DNA from: Nitratireductor mangrovi
GTDB taxonomy: Bacteria; Pseudomonadota; Alphaproteobacteria; Rhizobiales; Rhizobiaceae
Reading direction: 5' to 3'
Assembly (NCBI RefSeq): GCF_007922615.2
Contig: NZ_CP042301.2
Location: 868,001-932,000 of the forward strand
DNA length: 64,000 nucleotides
Shown here piece by piece: positions 1-8,573 of the stretch; the first letter of the stretch is position 1, and each line of letters begins with the position of its first letter. A model generated the notes under the pieces. The model searched no databases, was not told the DNA's origin, and saw only the letters and a program-made list of their open reading frames with translations. Made by a program: the position numbers and the translations under genes.

Positions 1-501
1 GCCCGGAAAGGCGTTGCGGACGTAGATCGACAGCCCGTCCTCGCCACCATAGGCCGGCCACGAGATCGCGAAGTAGTAGATCATCTGGGCGAAGGCCAGC
101 GTGATCATGATGAAGTAGACGCCGGTGGTGCGCAGCGAGATCAGCCCGATTGCCAGCGCGGCAAGCCCCCCCAAGAGGACTGCGACGAGCCAGATGATGA
201 GCATCTGGTTGGTGCCGGGCAGGCCGAACAGAAGCGGCGTATTGTTGAAGGCATGGGTTGCCGCGATTCCCGCAACGTAGCCGCCAATGCCGAAGAACGC
301 CGCGTGACCGAATGAGACCAGCCCGCCGAGGCCGAGAAGAAAGTTGAGCCCCACGGCCGCGAGCGCGAGAATCACCATGCGCGTGGCAAGCGTCACGTAG
401 AAGGGTTCGCCCATGGCCGAGGCGCCGTAGGGGACCGCGATCAGCAGGACGATGAGCAGGGCGTTGAACGCGGTTTCGCGTGAGATTGTCATCGCCGTCA
501 T
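1..501 (-). CDS. livM: Branched-chain amino acid/aromatic ABC transporter permease, LivM type (partial)
   Basis: This is the N-terminal 167 codons of a LivM-family inner-membrane permease; the rest lies beyond the left edge. The start codon at 501-499 shares four bases (ATGA) with the stop of the LivH gene, so the two are translationally coupled. The protein begins MTAMTISRE and contains the family signature stretch with GLGGLVSFGHAAFFGIGGY, followed by hydrophobic membrane segments. LivM and LivH form the heterodimeric membrane channel of HAAT-type importers for branched-chain amino acids, amides or aromatic acids. Because the operon also carries tryptophan dioxygenase and an aryl-CoA ligase, an aromatic substrate such as tryptophan, kynurenine or anthranilate is likelier than leucine; that is inference. 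The ATPase genes livG and livF would be expected to the left. Confidence 0.9.
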   Translation of the reverse strand, partial: MTAMTISRETAFNALLIVLLIAVPYGASAMGEPFYVTLATRMVILALAAVGLNFLLGLGGLVSFGHAAFFGIGGYVAGIAATHAFNNTPLLFGLPGTNQMLIIWLVAVLLGGLAALAIGLISLRTTGVYFIMITLAFAQMIYYFAISWPAYGGEDGLSIYVRNAFPG

Positions 502-1418
502 CTCTGGGCCGAAAACAGGCCCTGAGGCCGGATGGCGAGAACAAGTGCCATGAAGACGTAGATCAGCATCGAGGCAAGCGCCGCGCCGATGCCGGCGGCC
601 GAGGAGGCGTCCATGAACCCGGCCAGCGCCATAGGCAGCAGGAAGCGGCCCAGCGTGTCGATCAGGCCGACCAGCACGGCGCCGACCAGTGCGCCCTTGA
701 TCGAGCCGATACCGCCAATGACGATAACTACGAAGGCGAGGATCAGCACCGGCTCGCCCATGCCGACCTGTACCGACTGCAGAGCGCCGACCAGCGCACC
801 CGCGAGGCCCGCAAGGGCGGCGCCGAGCGCAAACACCACCGTGTAGAGGGTGCGGATGTCGACGCCGAGAGCGGCGATCATTTCACGATCGGATTCACCG
901 GCACGAATGCGCATGCCGAGCCGGGTGCGTGAGATCAGAAGGTAGAGCCCGATTGCAACCGCGATGCCGACGGCGATGATGGCGAGCCGATAGGCTGGGT
1001 AGGCAGAGCCGCCAGGCAGCGGCACCGCGCCGCGCAGCAAGGGCGGGATATCCAGATAGAGCGGGAAGGAGCCGAATATCCAACGGGTTCCTTCCGAAAA
1101 GATCAGGATCAGTGCGAACGTCGCCAACACCTGGTCAAGGTGGTCGCGGTCATAAAGACGCCGGATGACGCTGACCTCGATGATCGCACCAGCGGCAGCT
1201 GCCGCGACCAGGCTGGCCGCAAGCCCGAGCCAGAACGAGCCTGTCGCCGCCGCGACTGCGGCGCAGGCGAAGGCGCCCACCATGTAGAGCGAGCCGTGGG
1301 CCAGATTGATCAGCCCCATGACACCGAAGATCAGCGTCAGACCGGCCGCCATCAGGAACAGCATGACGCCGAACTGCAGGCCGTTGAGGATCTGTTCTAT
1401 GAGGAGAGCGGTTTGCAC
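498..1418 (-). CDS. livH: Branched-chain amino acid/aromatic ABC transporter permease, LivH type
   Basis: About 306 residues, a complete LivH-family permease with eight or so hydrophobic segments and the family signature FGVMGLINLAHGSLYMVGAF near the N-terminus. It partners LivM (four-base overlap downstream) in a HAAT importer. The reading frame is open back to an ATG at 1481, but the first 21 codons there encode a proline- and serine-rich stretch unlike the family. I place the start at the GTG at 1418, giving VQTALLIEQILNG; no strong Shine-Dalgarno sequence supports either choice. It follows the substrate-binding protein gene in the same operon, separated by about 190 bases that hold a strong hairpin. 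The substrate is unproven; the operon context suggests a tryptophan-derived aromatic. Confidence 0.85.
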   Translation of the reverse strand: MQTALLIEQILNGLQFGVMLFLMAAGLTLIFGVMGLINLAHGSLYMVGAFACAAVAAATGSFWLGLAASLVAAAAAGAIIEVSVIRRLYDRDHLDQVLATFALILIFSEGTRWIFGSFPLYLDIPPLLRGAVPLPGGSAYPAYRLAIIAVGIAVAIGLYLLISRTRLGMRIRAGESDREMIAALGVDIRTLYTVVFALGAALAGLAGALVGALQSVQVGMGEPVLILAFVVIVIGGIGSIKGALVGAVLVGLIDTLGRFLLPMALAGFMDASSAAGIGAALASMLIYVFMALVLAIRPQGLFSAQR

Positions 1419-1564
1419 GGTCGTTCTTGGCACACGAGTTGGAGATGCCTTCCCCATCGAGGTGGAAGGAGGGGGCCACAAGGTTGGCGGCGAAACACTA
1501 CAGCCGGTAGTGCAGGCTCTTTTCGTGACGCGCGAAACGACGAGCCGTTACGCATCCGCTGGAA

Positions 1565-1591
1565 GCTTCTCCCCGCCGGGCGGGGAGAAGC
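1565..1591. repeat. Perfect 13-bp-stem intergenic hairpin between substrate-binding protein and livH
   Basis: The arms GCTTCTCCCCGCC (1565-1577) and GGCGGGGAGAAGC (1579-1591) are exact reverse complements around one base. On the transcribed minus strand it lies 14 bases past the binding-protein stop codon and is not followed by a T-run, so it is not a standard intrinsic terminator. Palindromes of the form CTTCTCCCCG...CGGGGAGAAG recur between genes in many rhizobial genomes, so this may be one copy of such a repeat. It is well placed to protect the upstream message and let the binding protein be made in excess of the permeases (inference). Confidence 0.7.
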
Positions 1592-1604
1592 CTTTCCGAA
1601 CTGC

Positions 1605-2744
1605 CTACATCTTGCACTCCGACGCGTAGGCGTCCTGATGATCTTCAAGCGCCACGCCTACGATCTTGTTGGTCAGGACGTCGCCCTCCTTCACGACCTC
1701 CCGGACGTAGATGTCCTGGATCGGGTGATGGTTGGGTCCGAACTTGAAGTCACCGCGAACGGAAGTGAATTCCGCCGCCTTGAGGGCGGCGCGGAAGGCG
1801 TCCTTGTCCTTGACGCTTGCCTTGGCCGCTGCCGCAAGAATGAGGTTGGCGGTGTCGAAGCCCTGGCTGGCATAGAGAGACGGCAGCCTGCCATACTCGG
1901 CCTGGAAGCTCTCGACAAAGGCCTTGTTGGCTTCGTTGTCGATGTCCTTCGACCATTGCGAGGTGTTCTTCACGCCCAGCGCGGCATCGCCGACGGCGCC
2001 GAGAATGTCCTGGCTGAAGGAGAAGGCCGGACCGACCACGGGCAGGTCGACGCCGGATTGGGCGAATTGCTTCATGAACGCGATGCCCATTCCACCCGGC
2101 AGAAAGAAGAACAGCGCATCGGCGCCGGAGGCACGTATCTGGGCGATTTCGGCGGCATAGTCGGTGGCGCCGAGCTTGGTGTAGACCTCGCCGGCGAGTT
2201 CTCCCTTGTAGAAGCGCTTGAAGCCGGTGAGCGCATCCGTGCCCGCCGGGTAGTTCGGCGCCATGATGAACACCTTCTTGTACCCCGAAGAGGTGGCATA
2301 AGCACCGGCTGCCTCGTGCAGATTGTCGTTCTGCCAGGCGACGTTGAAATAGTTGGCATGGCAGTTGGCGCCGGCCAGAGGCGACGGCCCGGCGTTCGGC
2401 GAGAGGTAGAATGTTCCCTGGTTGACCGCGTTCGGCACGACAGCCATGGCGAGGTTGGACCAAATGATCCCGGTCAGGATGTCGACCTTGTCGCTCTGAA
2501 GCATCTTGTCGGCGATCTGCACCGCAAGGTCCGGCTTCATCGCGTCGTCTTCGGTCACCACCTCGATCTCGGTGTTGCCGGACTGCTTGATCGCGAGCAT
2601 GAAGCCATCGCGTACGTCGACGCCGAGACCGGCACCGCCGCCGGACAGTGTGGTGATCATGCCGACCTTGACCGGGTCGGCGAACGCGGCCCCGGCGATG
2701 CTGGCGGAAAGGGCGAAGACGCCCGCAGCTAGAAGTTTTCTCAT
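1605..2744 (-). CDS. ABC transporter periplasmic substrate-binding protein, LivK/Peripla_BP_6 type
   Basis: 379 residues with a clear Sec signal peptide (MRKLLAAG...GAAFA, cleavage expected near residue 22) and a mature start DPVKVGMITTLSGGGAG typical of HAAT-family periplasmic receptors. The start at 2744 is preceded by GGGAG at good spacing; the frame is open further upstream but that part has no signal sequence. The mature protein has only two cysteines (NCHAN and the C-terminal SECKM), which could form a disulfide. It captures the ligand for the LivH/LivM channel. It sits between the tryptophan dioxygenase and permease genes, so its ligand is probably an intermediate or entry substrate of the tryptophan/anthranilate pathway; classical branched-chain amino acid binding cannot be excluded. 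Confidence 0.88.
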   Translation of the reverse strand: MRKLLAAGVFALSASIAGAAFADPVKVGMITTLSGGGAGLGVDVRDGFMLAIKQSGNTEIEVVTEDDAMKPDLAVQIADKMLQSDKVDILTGIIWSNLAMAVVPNAVNQGTFYLSPNAGPSPLAGANCHANYFNVAWQNDNLHEAAGAYATSSGYKKVFIMAPNYPAGTDALTGFKRFYKGELAGEVYTKLGATDYAAEIAQIRASGADALFFFLPGGMGIAFMKQFAQSGVDLPVVGPAFSFSQDILGAVGDAALGVKNTSQWSKDIDNEANKAFVESFQAEYGRLPSLYASQGFDTANLILAAAAKASVKDKDAFRAALKAAEFTSVRGDFKFGPNHHPIQDIYVREVVKEGDVLTNKIVGVALEDHQDAYASECKM

Positions 2745-2851
2745 GATTTTCTCCCTATTACTCCCTCTGGCACCAAGTCGTTTTCCGAAACGCCCAACCC
2801 GTTGGTTCGTTTGCGTTTCATCAGGACAGTCCGCAGTGCCTCGGCCTGTCC

Positions 2852-3688
2852 TCAAAGCTCGGTTCTGACTTTCCACAATTCCGGAAAGAGTTCCACCTCC
2901 AACATCTTACGCAGATAAGAGACGCCCTGCGTGCCACCTGTGCCGCGCTTCAGCCCGATGATACGCTCGACGGTGGTGACATGATTGAAGCGCCAGCGGC
3001 GAAAATAGTCCTCGAAGTCGACCAGCTTCTCCGCAAGTTCGTAGAGCTGCCAGTGCCGCTCCGGCGCCTCGTAGACGCGCTTCCACGCAGCGACCACCTC
3101 GGGGGCCTCCTGGCGCGGCTGCCTCCAGTCGCTGCGCTTCGCGTCGTCGCCGACGTCGAAGCCTTCGCGGTCGAGCAGCAGTAACGCCTCGTCGTACAGG
3201 CTGGGCCTCGCCAGGATTGCCTCCAGCCGCTTGGTCACGGAGGCATCGTGCGCATGCGGCTTCAGCATGCCCAGATTGCGGTTGCCGACAAGGAACTCGA
3301 CGGCCCGATACTGCCAGGACTGAAAGCCGGACGACTGGCCGAGCGCACCTCGGAAGCGGGTGTACTCGCTCGGCGTCATCGTGCGCAGCACGTCCCAGGC
3401 GCTATTCAACTGCTCGAAAATGCGCGCCACGCGGGTCAGCATCTTGAAAGCCGGCTGCAGCGAGCCCTCATGGATGGCGGCCATGGCTGAACTCAACTCG
3501 TGGATTGCCAGCTTCATCCACAGTTCCGACGTCTGATGCTGGATGATGAACAGCATCTCGTCCGGCGAGGCCGAAAGCGGTGTCTGGGCATCGAGAATTT
3601 TTTCGAGGTGGAGATAATCGCCATAAGACATACGTGCGGCGAAGTCGGTCACGGCGCCTTCTCCGGAGGGGTCGTAGCTGGCACTCAT
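2852..3688 (-). CDS. kynA: Tryptophan 2,3-dioxygenase
   Basis: 278 residues, close to the usual length of bacterial TDO. The enzyme is a haem-dependent cytosolic homotetramer that opens the indole ring of L-tryptophan to N-formyl-L-kynurenine. Visible family motifs are HQTSELWMK (His51, active-site region), [12 protein letters not shown] (substrate-carboxylate arginine region), [11 protein letters not shown] (His236, the expected haem ligand) and the C-terminal [13 protein letters not shown] loop. The open frame runs to 3967, but homology starts at MSASYD, so ATG 3688 is chosen. It lies 67 bases after the aryl-CoA ligase and about 107 bases before the transporter genes in one minus-strand operon. 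Its presence ties the aminobenzoyl-CoA genes to tryptophan catabolism. Confidence 0.95.
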   Translation of the reverse strand: MSASYDPSGEGAVTDFAARMSYGDYLHLEKILDAQTPLSASPDEMLFIIQHQTSELWMKLAIHELSSAMAAIHEGSLQPAFKMLTRVARIFEQLNSAWDVLRTMTPSEYTRFRGALGQSSGFQSWQYRAVEFLVGNRNLGMLKPHAHDASVTKRLEAILARPSLYDEALLLLDREGFDVGDDAKRSDWRQPRQEAPEVVAAWKRVYEAPERHWQLYELAEKLVDFEDYFRRWRFNHVTTVERIIGLKRGTGGTQGVSYLRKMLEVELFPELWKVRTEL

Positions 3689-3755
3689 GCCGCGCGTTCC
3701 CGAGAGTTGCGGGCGATGATTTGGCGCCGGATGCCCAATGCAATGCTGGCGGTTC

Positions 3756-5381
3756 TCATTTCGCGGCATCCTCGCGTAACCGGAAACGCTGGATCTTCCC
3801 GGTCTGCGTCTTCGGCAATGTCTTGGTGAAGATAACCGAGCGAGGATATTTGTAGGGAGCGATCGTCGCCTTGACGTGTTCCTGCAGCCGCTTTTTCGTC
3901 GCGCCGTCGGCTGCCACACCCTCAACCAGGACGATGTGTGCCTCCACGATCTGGCCGCGGGCTTCATCGGGCGTTCCGATCACGGCGCATTCGACGACGT
4001 CGGCGTGGGCGAGCAGGGCGGCCTCGACCTCAGGGCCGGCGATGTTGTAGCCGGCCGAAACGATGATGTCGTCGGCGCGCGCAGCGAAATGGAAGCGGCC
4101 GTCGTCGTCCTGGTAAAAGGCGTCGCCGGTCAGGTTCCATCCGTCGCGCACATAGCCGAGTTGGCGGTCGTCGGCGAGGTAACGGCACCCGGTCGGTCCT
4201 CTCACGGCGAGCTTTCCTACCGTGCCACGCGGCACCTCATTCATGTCGTCGTCAACGATCTTCGCTTCATAGCCCGTCACCGGTCGGCCGGTGGTTGCCG
4301 GATGCAGGTCATCGAGACGGTTGGAGATGAAGATGTGCAGCATCTCGGTGGCGCCGATGCCGTCAAGGATCGGCTTGCCGGTCTTCTTTGTCCATTCCTC
4401 GAAGACCGGCGCGGGCAGCGTCTCGCCGGCCGAAACCGCTATGCGAAGCGAGGAGAGATCCGCGCCTTCGTCCATTGCCGCCAGCATTGCGCGATAGGCG
4501 GTCGGCGCGGTGAACGAGATGGTTGCCTTGTAGGTCTCGATGATCTCGACCATGTTGGGTGGCGTTGCACTCTCAAGCAGCGTCGCCGCCGCTCCGAAGC
4601 GCAGCGGGAAGATCGCCAGTCCGCCGAGCCCGAAGGTAAAGGCGAGCGGCGGCGACCCCACGAAGACATCGTCCGGAGTGACACGGAGGATTTCCTTGGC
4701 ATAGGCATCGGCGATCACCAGCAGGTCGCGGTGGAAATGCATTGTCGCTTTCGGCACACCCGTCGTTCCCGACGTGAAGCCGAGCAGGGCGACATCATCG
4801 CGCCCGGTCTTGACCGCCTGAAAGATCACCGACTTGTTGAGTGCCACGCGGTCGAGTTCGGCGTCATGGTTGGCGGTGCCGTCAAAGCCGACGACCTGCT
4901 TGAGGAAGCTGCTTTCCTTGGCGCAGGCGACCAGTTCGTCCTTGGCGCGTGTGTCACAGAGCGCGAGCGCGATCTCCGCCTTGTCGACGATCTTCGCAAG
5001 CTCGCCGGCCCGCAGCATGGGCATGGTGTTGACGACCACCGCGCCGGCCTTGGTGGCGGCGAGCCAGCAGGCCACGACAGCCGGATTGTTGGGGCCGCGG
5101 ATCAGCACCCGGTTGCCGGGTTTGACGCCGTAGTCCTCGACCAGCGCATGGGCGAGGCGGTTGGTCCAGTCGGCGAGTTCCTTGTAGGTGCGGCGGCGGC
5201 CGTTGCCGATCAGCGCAGTGCGGTCGCCAAAGCCGCGCTCGACCATACGGTCGGTCAGTTCGACCGCAGCGTTGAGGTATTCCGGATAATCGAAGCCGGC
5301 GAGCAAAAATTCCGGCCACTGCTCCTCGGGAGGCAGGTTGTCGCGGGAAAATGTGTCGGTGTGGCCCGAAGGTCCGAGCAT
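3756..5381 (-). CDS. 2-aminobenzoate (anthranilate)-CoA ligase, benzoate-CoA ligase family
   Basis: 541 residues of the ANL superfamily (acyl-adenylate-forming, EC 6.2.1 class). The ATP-binding signature [11 protein letters not shown] is at about residues 203-213, the second core motif at GIGATEML, the hinge region at the stretch with ISAGYN-like [10 protein letters not shown], and the catalytic lysine motif [11 protein letters not shown] near the C-terminus. The activated substrate cannot be read from the sequence alone. The downstream kynA, the two-domain monooxygenase/reductase at the head of the operon and the beta-oxidation-type genes argue for anthranilate, as in the Azoarcus evansii aerobic 2-aminobenzoate pathway. 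ATG 5381 follows AGGGGA at suitable spacing and lies 13 bases after the acyl-CoA dehydrogenase stop. Benzoate or salicylate are alternatives. Confidence 0.88.
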   Translation of the reverse strand: MLGPSGHTDTFSRDNLPPEEQWPEFLLAGFDYPEYLNAAVELTDRMVERGFGDRTALIGNGRRRTYKELADWTNRLAHALVEDYGVKPGNRVLIRGPNNPAVVACWLAATKAGAVVVNTMPMLRAGELAKIVDKAEIALALCDTRAKDELVACAKESSFLKQVVGFDGTANHDAELDRVALNKSVIFQAVKTGRDDVALLGFTSGTTGVPKATMHFHRDLLVIADAYAKEILRVTPDDVFVGSPPLAFTFGLGGLAIFPLRFGAAATLLESATPPNMVEIIETYKATISFTAPTAYRAMLAAMDEGADLSSLRIAVSAGETLPAPVFEEWTKKTGKPILDGIGATEMLHIFISNRLDDLHPATTGRPVTGYEAKIVDDDMNEVPRGTVGKLAVRGPTGCRYLADDRQLGYVRDGWNLTGDAFYQDDDGRFHFAARADDIIVSAGYNIAGPEVEAALLAHADVVECAVIGTPDEARGQIVEAHIVLVEGVAADGATKKRLQEHVKATIAPYKYPRSVIFTKTLPKTQTGKIQRFRLREDAAK

Positions 5382-5394
5382 GTTCGCCGTTCCC

Positions 5395-6537
5395 CTAGTT
5401 CATGATCTGTCTGGCGATGACGATTTTCTGCACGTCGGACGCACCCTCGTAGATCCGGAGTGCGCGGATCTCGCGGTAAAGGCTTTCGACGATATGGCCG
5501 CGGCGTACGCCATCGCCGCCATGCAATTGCACCGCCTTGTCGATGACCTCTTGCGCCCGGTCGGTGGCATAGAGCTTGGCCATCGCCGCCTCGCGTGTGA
5601 CGCGCGGCGCCCCCGCGTCCTTGGTCCAGGCGGCGCGGTAAACGAGCAGGGCGGCGGCATCGACATCGAGCGCCATTTCGGCAAGGTGACCCTGAACCAT
5701 CTGCAGGTCGAAGAGCGGATTGCCGAACAGTTCCCGTGACTTGGCGCGCGAAAGCGATTCATCGAGCGCGCGCCGCGCGAAACCGAGCGCAGCCGCGCCG
5801 ACGGTTGAACGGAACACGTCGAGCACCGACATGGCGATGCGGAAACCTTCGCCCGGTCCACCGATCATCGCCGACGCGGGCACCCGTACGTCGTCGAAGG
5901 AAAGCCGCGCCAGGGGGTGAGGCGCAACCACCTCGAGGCGCTCGGCAACGGTGAGTCCCTTGGTGTCGGCCGGCACCAGAAAGGCTGAGATGCCCTTGGC
6001 GCCTGGCGCCTCGCCGGTGCGAGCGAAGACGCAATAGACGTCGGCGATGCCGCCATTCGAGATCCAGGTCTTTTCACCGGAGAGCACATAGTCTCCGCCG
6101 TCGCGGGCCGCCGTCATGTCCATGTTGGCAACATCGGAGCCGGAGCGGGGCTCCGAAAGGGCGAAGGCCGAGATTGCTTTGCCCAACCGTGTTTTTTCAA
6201 GCCACTTCTTCTGCTCAGGCGTGCCGAAGAAGCTGATTGCGCCGGTTCCGAGGCCCTGCATCGCGAAGGCGAAATCTGCCAGCCCGTCGTGGCGGGCGAG
6301 CGTCTCGCGGGTCAGGCACAAGGTCCGGACGTCGAGAGGGCCAGGGGAGGCGGGGTTGACCGCGGTCGGCCGAAGCCAGCCGTCCTGTCCCAGTCGGGCG
6401 ACCAGTTCGCGGCAGGCAGCGTCGACGTCGACGTGATCGACCGGCAGGTTTTTCACGCACCACGCCTCCAGCCGGTCGGCATGATCGCGATGGCGGTCCT
6501 CGAAAAACGGCCACGACAGGAAGGAACGGTCCGCCAT
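5395..6537 (-). CDS. Acyl-CoA dehydrogenase
   Basis: 380 residues, full-length FAD-dependent acyl-CoA dehydrogenase: N-terminal helical domain, central beta domain with [14 protein letters not shown] and the motif [10 protein letters not shown], and C-terminal helical domain with the catalytic-base motif IYEGASDVQ. It would introduce an alpha,beta double bond into a ring-derived CoA thioester, passing electrons to ETF. The start ATG (6537-6535) shares its A with the TGA of the upstream crotonase gene, indicating tight coupling; the longer open frame to 6669 lies inside that neighbour and is discarded. The exact substrate is inferred from operon context: an alicyclic or ring-opened product of 2-aminobenzoyl-CoA. 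Confidence 0.9.
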   Translation of the reverse strand: MADRSFLSWPFFEDRHRDHADRLEAWCVKNLPVDHVDVDAACRELVARLGQDGWLRPTAVNPASPGPLDVRTLCLTRETLARHDGLADFAFAMQGLGTGAISFFGTPEQKKWLEKTRLGKAISAFALSEPRSGSDVANMDMTAARDGGDYVLSGEKTWISNGGIADVYCVFARTGEAPGAKGISAFLVPADTKGLTVAERLEVVAPHPLARLSFDDVRVPASAMIGGPGEGFRIAMSVLDVFRSTVGAAALGFARRALDESLSRAKSRELFGNPLFDLQMVQGHLAEMALDVDAAALLVYRAAWTKDAGAPRVTREAAMAKLYATDRAQEVIDKAVQLHGGDGVRRGHIVESLYREIRALRIYEGASDVQKIVIARQIMN

Positions 6538-7349
6538 CAGTCGCCCTCGAAGACCGGCTTCTGCTTGGCGACGAAAGCGTGATAGGCACGCTCGAAATCC
6601 TTGGTCTGCATGCAGATCGCTTGCGCCTGCGCTTCGGCCTCGATCGCTTGGTCCAGACCCATCGACCATTCCTGGTTGAGCTGCGTCTTGGTGATTCCGT
6701 GTGCGAAGGTCGGCCCCGAAGCAATTGATTTGGCGAGCTTCATCGCATCGGCTTCAAGCTCGCCGAACGGCACGAGGCGGTTGTAGTAGCCCCAGCGCTC
6801 GCCTTCCTCGGCGCTCATCGAGCGGCCGGAGTAGAGCAACTCCGCGGCGCGGCCCTGTCCGATGATGCGGGGCAGGATGGCGCACGCGCCCATGTCGCAA
6901 CCGGCGAGGCCGACCTTTGTGAACAGGAAGGCGGTCTTGGCCTCAGGAGTCGCCAGGCGGATGTCGGAGGCCATGGTGATGATGGCGCCGGCACCGACCG
7001 CCACGCCGTCGACGGCGGAGATGATCGGCTTGCCACAATTGAGCATTGCCTTGACGAGATCGCCGGTCATTCGGGTGAAGGCGAGCAGGCCCTTCATGTC
7101 CATGGAGACCAGCGGACCGATGATGTCGTGGACGTCGCCACCAGAGCTGAAATTGCCGCCGTTCGGAAGGAAGACGACGACATCTATGTCGTCGGCATAG
7201 GCGAGCGCGCGGAAGGTATCGCGAAGTTCGGCGTAGCTTTCGAAGGTGAGCGGGTTCTTGCGCTCAGGTCGGTTGAGGCGCACGCGTGCGACCGTACCCT
7301 CCGTTTCCCAGAGAAAATGCTGCGGCTTCAGCTTCGCCATGTTGCTCAC
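6537..7349 (-). CDS. Crotonase-fold (enoyl-CoA hydratase family) protein lacking both hydratase glutamates
   Basis: 270 residues of crotonase fold. The oxyanion-hole segments are recognisable ([11 protein letters not shown] and [10 protein letters not shown]), but the two glutamates used by true enoyl-CoA hydratases are absent. The position in GGGCEL is Ile123 here, and the PE position is Lys145 within FTKVGL. An Asp-Met-Gly (about residues 152-154) follows, vaguely like the Asp of MenB/BadI-type ring-acting crotonases. I therefore infer a ring-cleaving hydrolase or other non-hydratase reaction on an aminobenzoyl-CoA-derived intermediate. GTG 7349 is the start: GGGAGG lies seven bases upstream and the GTGA overlaps the MarR stop. 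The in-frame ATG at 7340 is too far from that ribosome site. Confidence 0.8.
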   Translation of the reverse strand: MSNMAKLKPQHFLWETEGTVARVRLNRPERKNPLTFESYAELRDTFRALAYADDIDVVVFLPNGGNFSSGGDVHDIIGPLVSMDMKGLLAFTRMTGDLVKAMLNCGKPIISAVDGVAVGAGAIITMASDIRLATPEAKTAFLFTKVGLAGCDMGACAILPRIIGQGRAAELLYSGRSMSAEEGERWGYYNRLVPFGELEADAMKLAKSIASGPTFAHGITKTQLNQEWSMGLDQAIEAEAQAQAICMQTKDFERAYHAFVAKQKPVFEGD

Positions 7350-7822
7350 GCCTCGGCCTCCCAATTGCTGCGAAACGTGTTGAGGACGGTCGACAGATGG
7401 CGCGCCTCATCCTCGCCGATATCGGCGAACAGTTCGCCGATCCAGCTTTCGTGAACGGCTGCCATGCGCCGGAACTCGGCCTCGCCGCGACTTGTCAGGC
7501 GTACGATCGAGGTCCGCCGGTCGCCTTCGCGTTGGGCGCGCGCCACCAGGCCGTCCTCCACCAGACGGCTGACGATCCCGGTCACGTTGCCGTTCGAGAC
7601 AAGGAGGAAGCGCGACAAGTCGCTCATCAGCATGCCCTCGGGCTGACGTGACAACGTCGCCAGCACGTCGAACCGCGGCAGCGTCGTGTCGAACTCGCGT
7701 TTCAATCTTTCGCGCAAGGCGTTTTCCACGACGCGCGAGGCGCGCAGCATCCGAATCCAGAGCCGCAGGCGCTCTCTGTTGCCGGTATCGCCCTCGGTTT
7801 TGGCGAGCAAGCCCGCGACCAT
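7346..7822 (-). CDS. MarR-family transcriptional regulator
   Basis: 158 residues with the winged helix-turn-helix of MarR proteins: helical dimerisation ends, a DNA-recognition region around [19 protein letters not shown], and the wing [13 protein letters not shown]. MarR regulators of aromatic catabolism are usually repressors released by the CoA thioester of the substrate. It lies inside the operon: its ATG shares one base with the SDR stop and its TGA overlaps the crotonase GTG. It probably autoregulates the operon through the palindrome at 10933-10948 in the promoter region; this is inference. 2-Aminobenzoyl-CoA is the most plausible effector. The frame is open to 8275 but that part is antisense-like sequence within the SDR gene. 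Confidence 0.88.
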   Translation of the reverse strand: MVAGLLAKTEGDTGNRERLRLWIRMLRASRVVENALRERLKREFDTTLPRFDVLATLSRQPEGMLMSDLSRFLLVSNGNVTGIVSRLVEDGLVARAQREGDRRTSIVRLTSRGEAEFRRMAAVHESWIGELFADIGEDEARHLSTVLNTFRSNWEAEA

Positions 7823-8571
7823 CACGATCCTCCGGAAATGGCGATGGGCTGCCCTGTCACCGAGATTGCGGCGTCGCTGACGAGCCACATGGCCGCGGCC
7901 GCGACTTCCTCGGGCTGGATCAGGCGGTGGTTGGGATTGATCTCGACGAAGCCCTGCCGCGCCTCTTCCTCGCTGCGCCCGGTCTTTTCCATGACGCGGC
8001 GCACTGATTGTTCCAGCATCTCCGTCTCGACATAACCCGGGCAGATGGCATTGACGGTGACACCGGTCTTCAGCAACTCGGCGGCCAGCGCCCGCGTCAG
8101 CCCGACCACGCCGTGCTTCGAAGCAACATAAGGGGCAACGTAGGCCGAGCCGCGCAAGCCGGCGACCGAGGCAACAAAGATGACGCGGCCGCGCTTGCGG
8201 TCGGACATGCCTTTCAGCGCCGGACGGACGGTGAGGAACGCACCGGTCAGGTTGACGTTGATGATCCGGTTCCATTCCTCCAGCGAGGTCTTGTGAGCCG
8301 GCGCACTGGAGGCAATGCCGGCATTGGCAACAACAATGTCGAACGGGCCGCGCGCCGCCTCGGCGGTCTCGTAGAGCTTGGCGACGGAGGCCTCGTCGGT
8401 CACATCAGCCGCCACGGCGTGGATATTGGCGTCCTGGTCGGCGACCTTGGCGAGCGCGTCCTCGCGGCGGCCACAGATCGTCACCGCGATGCCTTCCTTG
8501 GCCAGGGCGAGCGCGATGGCGCGTCCTATGCCAGTGCTGCCGCCGGTCACCAGAGCGTGGTTCCAACTCAT
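7822..8571 (-). CDS. Short-chain dehydrogenase/reductase (probable 3-hydroxyacyl-CoA dehydrogenase role)
   Basis: 249 residues, classical SDR: nucleotide-binding motif [11 protein letters not shown] at the N-terminus, NAG motif VVANAGI, catalytic Ser in FVASVAG, and Tyr/Lys in YVASK, followed by [10 protein letters not shown]. It should oxidise or reduce a hydroxyl/keto group using NAD(P). In this operon it would fit the 3-hydroxyacyl-CoA dehydrogenase step after ring reduction. ATG 8571 lies two bases after the stop of the monooxygenase/reductase gene, and its TGA overlaps the MarR start by one base. The open frame to 8733 is inside the neighbour and is not used. Substrate is inferred from context only; SDR sequences do not give it. 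Confidence 0.87.
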   Translation of the reverse strand: MSWNHALVTGGSTGIGRAIALALAKEGIAVTICGRREDALAKVADQDANIHAVAADVTDEASVAKLYETAEAARGPFDIVVANAGIASSAPAHKTSLEEWNRIINVNLTGAFLTVRPALKGMSDRKRGRVIFVASVAGLRGSAYVAPYVASKHGVVGLTRALAAELLKTGVTVNAICPGYVETEMLEQSVRRVMEKTGRSEEEARQGFVEINPNHRLIQPEEVAAAAMWLVSDAAISVTGQPIAISGGS

Positions 8572-8573
8572 CG

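Noticed and set aside
1140..2732. A 530-codon plus-strand ORF opposite livH and the binding-protein gene
   Set aside because: It is the antisense shadow of two clearly homologous genes and is arginine/glycine-rich with no recognisable domain.
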